A DNA stretch of 64,000 bases from Cognatiyoonia sediminum (GTDB lineage: Bacteria; Pseudomonadota; Alphaproteobacteria; Rhodobacterales; Rhodobacteraceae). Below are positions 59,757 to 64,000 of the stretch, in pieces (position 1 is the stretch's first letter; each line of letters starts with the position of its first letter). Below the pieces are notes generated by a model, which saw only the letters and a program-made list of their open reading frames with translations, did not search any database and was not told the DNA's origin. The translations under genes were made by a program, and so were the position numbers. The stretch is taken from NCBI RefSeq assembly GCF_900129845.1, contig NZ_FQXB01000001.1, positions 1,116,001-1,180,000 of the forward strand, written 5' to 3'.

Positions 59757-60846
59757 CTAGGAACCCGGAGGCGCAGGTAGCAACGGTGGAGGGCCACTCC
59801 CCCCACCCGGTGATAAATCTGCATGCTCAAACGCATCCCCCGCCGCAAAGGCAGACACACCCAAATACCGTCGCTCTTCCCCATCCGCATCGACGGAGAT
59901 GGTTACATCGAAATCGATATGCCCAGCCGCCTCTTCCGCAGCGGGGCCAAAGAAATTCCCGCTCAGCATGGAATTCGACGTGCAGGTAATGCCGCTCTCA
60001 CACTCCGTCAAAAGAGCACCGGAATAGCCATTGCCATCAATCTCCATACTGGCCACGCTGCCCACAAAGTCGGTCGCGCCATCAAGCTCCCCCTCCAAAT
60101 CGGCAGAGACCATTTGATCGGTGAAATTGATATCCAGCGTAATATTTCCTTGCGCCTCACGCCCGTCCCGCACGAAATCCCCACTTTCGTCAAATAGACC
60201 GCCGCCGCCGTTGAATTGGCCTGTATAGCTCGCCTTACCCGTCAACGTTCCCATCACAGACGGCCGCGTTTCCAAGCCGAGCAACAGCACCCCCTTCGCC
60301 GTTCAACTGGCCATTAACCGGCGTGAGCCGATCCGCCTCGGAATAGACACTGTAAATGCCAGTGTAGTCCCCTCTCAGAAATTCATAGAAATCATAAACC
60401 GTCCCATCGGCTCCGGTGAGGTCGTTTGCATTTCCAACGATCGGGATTTGAAAGGTGCCATCATCCAAGGTCACATTCAGCAGCCCATTTGACGACCCGC
60501 TGACAGGCTCAACAACCTCAATGCGGATCGGCGCATCCTCAACACGCGCAGTATCAGAGCCTTGAACATTCGCGAACCGGCGCATGCTCAGCGTCATGAT
60601 CGTGCCAGCAGGCAGTGCCGACAATTCCTGAGCCGATGCAAAGGGCAGTCCATTAGACCCAATGTCGCCTTCCGGCGCAGGCGTCGGTTCTGTCGAGGGC
60701 GTGGGCTCCGTCGAAGGCATCGGATCTGGGTCATTTGTCGGTGCCGGATCATCCTCCGGAGGCGTGGATGTCATACAGCCCGCAAGCGCCGCGCAAGTTG
60801 CGACCATAGCTGTGGTTTTCAAAATCTTCAGAGTCCGGTGCCTCAA
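59757..60846 (-). pseudogene. TbpB-like surface lipoprotein gene split by a frameshift in a G5 run
   Basis: Frames 60846-60235 and 60290-59757 join into one 362-residue product if one G (C on the plus strand, 60290-60294) is removed, giving NGEG-VLLLGLETRPSVMGTL. N-terminus: lipoprotein signal with lipobox ALAGC at about residue 24, then a Pro/Thr/Glu linker with repeated PSTEPT. The C-terminal half has the transferrin-binding-protein beta-barrel marks: LTGKASYTGQFNG and GNFFGPAAEEAAGHIDF. Such proteins are displayed on the outer membrane; true transferrin binding is not implied. As read, the barrel is not translated with the anchor. Confidence 0.7.
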
Positions 60847-60911
60847 TAATCTTGAGGACAGAGATAGGAACGAATTGAAGCTAAAGTGAGACAGATTAGC
60901 GGTCGTTATGC

Positions 60912-60932
60912 GGGTTACTGGCCGAGTAACCC
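60912..60932. promoter_or_regulatory. Inverted repeat in the divergent promoter region
   Basis: GGGTTAC-TGGCCGA-GTAACCC, perfect 7-base arms with a 7-base spacer, about 65 bases upstream of the TbpB-like gene and 90 bases before the methyltransferase start. Possible operator or hairpin. Confidence 0.35.
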
Positions 60933-61024
60933 AACGTTAATGTCTTTTACCGACCGTTGCGCGGAATGCCTTGATCGAAACTCTTTGCTGCCCTAGCGTC
61001 GCCTGCGGGGATGAGGACAAACAC

Positions 61025-61879
61025 TTGAGCAAGAAAATCGACACGCGTGCCGTGGGCCTCGATATTGGTCTGGCGGCGATTAAGTTTCTGACGGGCAAGG
61101 AAAATCTGCATTACGGCATCTGGGACGGGCTCGACATCTGCGCCGCCCACGTTGGCCCTGCACAAGAGGCCTATACCGACAAGCTCTTTGAACTCCTGCC
61201 CAAAGGCCCGCTGCGCATCCTCGACATCGGCGGCGGCGCGGGGGAGACGGCCAAGAAACTTATCGCGCTTGGGCACCAAGTCGACATCGTCATCCCCTCC
61301 GCCTACCTCGCTGACCGGTGCCGCGCGAATGCGCTAGAGGCAACCGTCTACGAACTGAAATTCGAAGAGTTCGAGACGGACAAAACTTATGACCTCTGCC
61401 TCTTTTCCGAGAGTTTTCAGTACATTCCGATGGAGGTTTCCTTTCCAAAGGTCGCAACGCTCCTGAAACCCAATGGCCATCTGATCATCGCGGATTGCTT
61501 CCGGACAGAGGCTTACTACCAGCCGAACCGCACCAGCCGTGTGGGCGGGGGCCATGCGCTCACTGCCTACCGCGCGGCGCTCGAAACCTGCGCCTTCGAC
61601 GTGCTTTCAGAAGAGGACATCACGACCTCCGTCGCGCCCTCTGTGCAGGTCGAACAAGACCTCTTTCATGTCATTGGCCTCGGGGTCGACCGGTTCGATG
61701 ATGAGCTACAAAGCAAACGCCCGGTGGCGCGCAAAATGATCCATGGCGTGCTGGGAATGATCCTCTCCAAACGCAGGCGCGCCAAGCTATATGACCGCCT
61801 AACCGGCAACACCCGCACGGCGGAACAGTTTGAAAAATATAACATCTACTTGATGTCGGCCCTGCGGCTGAAGACCTGA
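61025..61879 (+). CDS. Class I SAM-dependent methyltransferase
   Basis: A 284-residue protein (from the TTG at 61025, with GAGGA just upstream; an earlier TTG at 60971 is in frame). Rossmann-type SAM site: LRILDIGGGAGETAKKLIAL, then the acidic strand end QVDIVIPS, FDLCLF-like segment YDLCLFSESFQYIPME and a LKPNGHLIIADCF strand. The N-terminus (GLAAIKFLTGKENLHYGIWD) resembles methyltransferases acting on sugars or small metabolites. Substrate unknown. Divergent from the TbpB-like gene. Confidence 0.85.
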   Translation: MSKKIDTRAVGLDIGLAAIKFLTGKENLHYGIWDGLDICAAHVGPAQEAYTDKLFELLPKGPLRILDIGGGAGETAKKLIALGHQVDIVIPSAYLADRCRANALEATVYELKFEEFETDKTYDLCLFSESFQYIPMEVSFPKVATLLKPNGHLIIADCFRTEAYYQPNRTSRVGGGHALTAYRAALETCAFDVLSEEDITTSVAPSVQVEQDLFHVIGLGVDRFDDELQSKRPVARKMIHGVLGMILSKRRRAKLYDRLTGNTRTAEQFEKYNIYLMSALRLKT

Positions 61880-61927
61880 TTGCCCTCACCGCGCGATGCA
61901 GCCATGGTGCGTTAAGCGGAGGGGCTT

Positions 61928-62359
61928 ATGACATATCACCACATCATCATGTTTTTCGCTGGCGTCGGAGTGCCAACGCTCGCCGCGATGAATGCGCAGT
62001 TAGGTCGCGAGATCGATTCCCCTGCTCTGGCGGCAACAGTGCTGTTCTCCATCGCCTGCCTCTGCGCGGCTGGTGTTGCATGGCTCACCGGTGCAAACGT
62101 CAGCAAACTGGCGCTGGCTCCAAAGCATCTGTTCTTCGCCGGTTGCCTGATTGCGTTTTATCTACTGTCGGTGACATGGATCGCGCCGATTATCGGCCTT
62201 GGCAACGCGATCTTTCTGGTCCTGATCGGTCAGCTCGTCGCTGCCGCTTTGATCGATCAATTCGGCCTCTTCGGAGCAACCCAAATCCAAATAAGTTGGA
62301 CCCGCGCCGCGGGATTGGCCCTGATGGCATCGGGTATCTTATTGATCCAAAAGGCTTAA
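61928..62359 (+). CDS. DMT-superfamily membrane protein, YdcZ (DUF606) type
   Basis: A 143-residue protein with five hydrophobic helices. Family marks: GVGVPTLAAMNAQLGREI near the N-terminus, then IACLCAAGVAWLTG, IAPIIGLGNAIFLVLIGQLV and ALIDQFGLFG, and the closing AAGLALMASGILLIQK. Members are half-size drug/metabolite transporters thought to work as dimers. GCGGAGGGGC precedes the ATG. Its stop overlaps the convergent Ldh-family gene. Confidence 0.88.
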   Translation: MTYHHIIMFFAGVGVPTLAAMNAQLGREIDSPALAATVLFSIACLCAAGVAWLTGANVSKLALAPKHLFFAGCLIAFYLLSVTWIAPIIGLGNAIFLVLIGQLVAAALIDQFGLFGATQIQISWTRAAGLALMASGILLIQKA

Positions 62360-63330
62360 GCCGCCAATCCACTGACCAGATCCCAAAGCGCGTCCGGCAC
62401 ATCAACCTCATTCATCGCAACACGGTTCACCCCCGGGATACGCGCACCCTCTTGCGCGGCAACCGCCTCCGCTACCCGCGCAAAACGTTCGGCGAAATGA
62501 TCGCCATGGGTCGCCGGATCAATCAGAATATAGAACTGCCCAAGCCCATGCGGTGGCCCGTCCGGCACCTTCAATCCAGAGACATCAAGCGAATTCACCG
62601 ATCCCGTCATCCCTGCAGCAAGGATTTCGACCATCAAGCCAAAGCCCCAGCCTTTGTAACCGCCCGCGCTTACCAACGCGCCTCTCAACGCCGCCTCAGG
62701 ATCGGTCGTTGGTTGCCCTTCGGCATCGACAGCCCAACCCAAGGGGATGCTTTCACCTGCAGCCTTTGCCATGGTGATCTTGCCCAGCGCGACCGCAGAT
62801 GTCGAAAAATCAAAGTGCATCAGCAGCTTACCATCCCCCGGCACCGACATTGCAAAGGGGTTCGTGCCGATGACAGCCTTATTCCCACACGGAGGTGCGA
62901 CAACGGGTGAGGCATTGGTGAACCCCATGCCGATCAGCCCGGCGGCCCCGATCTGTTCGGTGAAGTACCCCAACGAAGTACAAGTATGCGCATGGGCGAC
63001 GGACAGTGTCGCGACACCGTTGGTGCGACAGGCTTCAATCGCAGCCTCCAGCCCCGCATCAAACGCAGGCTGCGCAAACCCGAACCGCGCATCCGCCATG
63101 ATGGAGCCCGCGCGCGGCGTGCTCACCACCGGCTCGACCGTTCCATTCACGCGGCCGGAGGTTAGCTGCGTGCAATAGCTTTCGACATAATAAAGGCCAC
63201 AAATGATATTGCCCAACGCTTCCGCTCGCGCGACCGCCTTAGCAACCGCGCGCGCCTGCGCCGGACCTGCCCCGTGCTTCAGCAGCGCAGCTTGCGAGGT
63301 TTCAAATATCTCATCGACAGAAACTTTCAT
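62356..63330 (-). CDS. Ldh-family (malate/L-lactate/ureidoglycolate type) dehydrogenase
   Basis: A 324-residue NAD(P)-dependent dehydrogenase of the LDH2/MDHG fold. Visible: AVARAEALGNIICGLYYVES, where the usual S-H-G is I-C-G, VAHAHTCTSLGYFTEQIGAA with the catalytic His region, FTNASPVVAPPCGNKAVIGT and NPFAMSVP, and GGYKGWGFGLMVEILAAGMT. Substrates in the family include malate, sulfolactate, ureidoglycolate and delta-piperideine carboxylate; none can be chosen. It is followed upstream by lolD on the same strand, 9 bases away, an unusual partnership. Confidence 0.88.
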   Translation of the reverse strand: MKVSVDEIFETSQAALLKHGAGPAQARAVAKAVARAEALGNIICGLYYVESYCTQLTSGRVNGTVEPVVSTPRAGSIMADARFGFAQPAFDAGLEAAIEACRTNGVATLSVAHAHTCTSLGYFTEQIGAAGLIGMGFTNASPVVAPPCGNKAVIGTNPFAMSVPGDGKLLMHFDFSTSAVALGKITMAKAAGESIPLGWAVDAEGQPTTDPEAALRGALVSAGGYKGWGFGLMVEILAAGMTGSVNSLDVSGLKVPDGPPHGLGQFYILIDPATHGDHFAERFARVAEAVAAQEGARIPGVNRVAMNEVDVPDALWDLVSGLAA

Positions 63331-63339
63331 CGCCGCACC

Positions 63340-64000
63340 TTAACCTTCCTCGACCAGCCGACCGTCTGTTAGCCGCACCATGCGACCCATCCGTGCTGCC
63401 AATTCCAAATTATGCGTCGCAATCAATGCGGACATGCCAGTACCCTTCACCAGCGACATCAGCGCCTCAAACACCCGATCAGAGGTGCCGGGATCAAGGT
63501 TGCCTGTTGGTTCATCCGCCAGCAATAGCGACGGTTCATTCGCCAATGCCCGGCAATACGCCACGCGCTGCTGTTCACCGCCAGACAGCGCCGCCGGTCG
63601 GTGGCCTGCGCGTTCCCCGACCCCAACGGTGTCCAACAGCGATCTTGCACGCGCTTCGGCGTCTCGCTCTGACACACCATTCGCAAGCTGCGGCAGCACA
63701 ATGTTTTCCAACGCCGTAAACTCCGGCAAGAGATGGTGAAATTGGTATATGAATCCAACATCTTCGCGCCGCGTCGCCGTCCGTTTCCGATCGGATTTTA
63801 GTGTCATATCCTGACCTTTGATCTGCACCTTCCCGCTGTCCGCAACGTCCAAAAGTCCGGCGATATGCAACAACGTTGATTTACCTGCACCCGACGGCGC
63901 AACCAGAGCCACGACCTCCCCTTCCGCCACCGTCAGGTCCGCCCCTTGCAACACTTGAACCTCGTTAGGTTTGCCCGTGTTGTAAGACTTGGTGATCCCG
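63340..64000 (-). CDS. lolD: ABC transporter ATP-binding protein, LolD-like (5' end outside window)
   Basis: The ATPase of the lipoprotein-releasing complex LolCDE, by resemblance. The visible 220 or so residues run in frame to the right edge ([19 protein letters not shown] before the first internal Leu/Met start), so the true start lies beyond 64000. Walker A is APSGAGKST, with Ala in place of the first Gly; signature [10 protein letters not shown]; Walker [11 protein letters not shown]-loop [26 protein letters not shown] is typical of LolD. LolC/E should lie upstream outside the window. Confidence 0.88.
   Translation of the reverse strand, partial: GITKSYNTGKPNEVQVLQGADLTVAEGEVVALVAPSGAGKSTLLHIAGLLDVADSGKVQIKGQDMTLKSDRKRTATRREDVGFIYQFHHLLPEFTALENIVLPQLANGVSERDAEARARSLLDTVGVGERAGHRPAALSGGEQQRVAYCRALANEPSLLLADEPTGNLDPGTSDRVFEALMSLVKGTGMSALIATHNLELAARMGRMVRLTDGRLVEEG

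Overview
The window reads as chromosomal DNA of an alphaproteobacterium, most likely a marine Rhodobacterales (Roseobacter-group) species of moderate GC. The evidence is the rluD-rpoH and dnaG-rpoD pairs, the nrdR/ribD...ribE-ribB-ribH-nusB set, MmcB, HlyU-type and DUF6324-like small proteins, a tRNA-His with A73 and no encoded G-1, and KpsC/KpsS/Wza capsule genes. Genes are dense on both strands, with many ATGA-type overlaps. No rRNA, CRISPR array, insertion sequence or prophage was seen.

Layout. 1-5.9 kb: end of a membrane dipeptidase, DUF4389 protein, Gfo/Idh/MocA oxidoreductase, rpoH with a heat-shock-type promoter, rluD, tRNA-His, kdsA, and mmcB with a LexA-like box plus a 59-codon gene. 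6-10.3 kb: 7TM-DISM histidine kinase with a papain-like amidase, ArsR/SRPBCC pair, small exported protein. 10.3-20 kb: riboflavin/nusB genes split into two blocks by an opposite-strand capsule trio (kpsS, wza-like, kpsC); nrdR heads the ribD block. 20-24.4 kb: M20 amidohydrolase, YjbQ, an inverted duplication, and a nitroreductase with the iodotyrosine-deiodinase residue triad. 24-30 kb: hlyU-like, rpoD, dnaG, glutamate dehydrogenase. 30.3-33 kb: an isolated TadG/TadE-like trio. 33-41 kb: EEP-family protein, pirin, TetR, hom, glpX, recJ, tRNA-Glu. 41-42.7 kb: ECF42-type sigma factor and its DGPF/YciI partner.

42.8-48.6 kb is the most accessory-looking metabolic region: SDR, fumarylacetoacetate-hydrolase family and TetR genes diverge from a Tat-exported molybdenum hydroxylase (2Fe-2S subunit, Moco subunit, diheme-type cytochrome c, small membrane protein). 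48.5-50.8 kb is arsJ with its GAPDH partner (arsenate detoxification through 1-arseno-3-phosphoglycerate export). 50.8-56.5 kb holds MATE and Tet-type exporters, a DUF2461 protein, a 2OG-Fe(II) oxygenase and a sugar-nucleotide epimerase that may start at ATT. 56.8-60.9 kb has parE followed by two genes each broken by one extra base in a homopolymer: an AbiU2/HEPN-like gene and a TbpB-like surface lipoprotein gene. 61-64 kb: methyltransferase, YdcZ-type membrane protein, Ldh-family dehydrogenase and a lolD-like ABC ATPase that runs off the window.

Links between genes: KdsA makes Kdo-8-phosphate, the precursor of the sugar that KpsC and KpsS polymerise as the capsule linker. Two principal stress or housekeeping sigma genes (rpoH, rpoD) and one ECF42 sigma gene each have a readable upstream regulatory signal.
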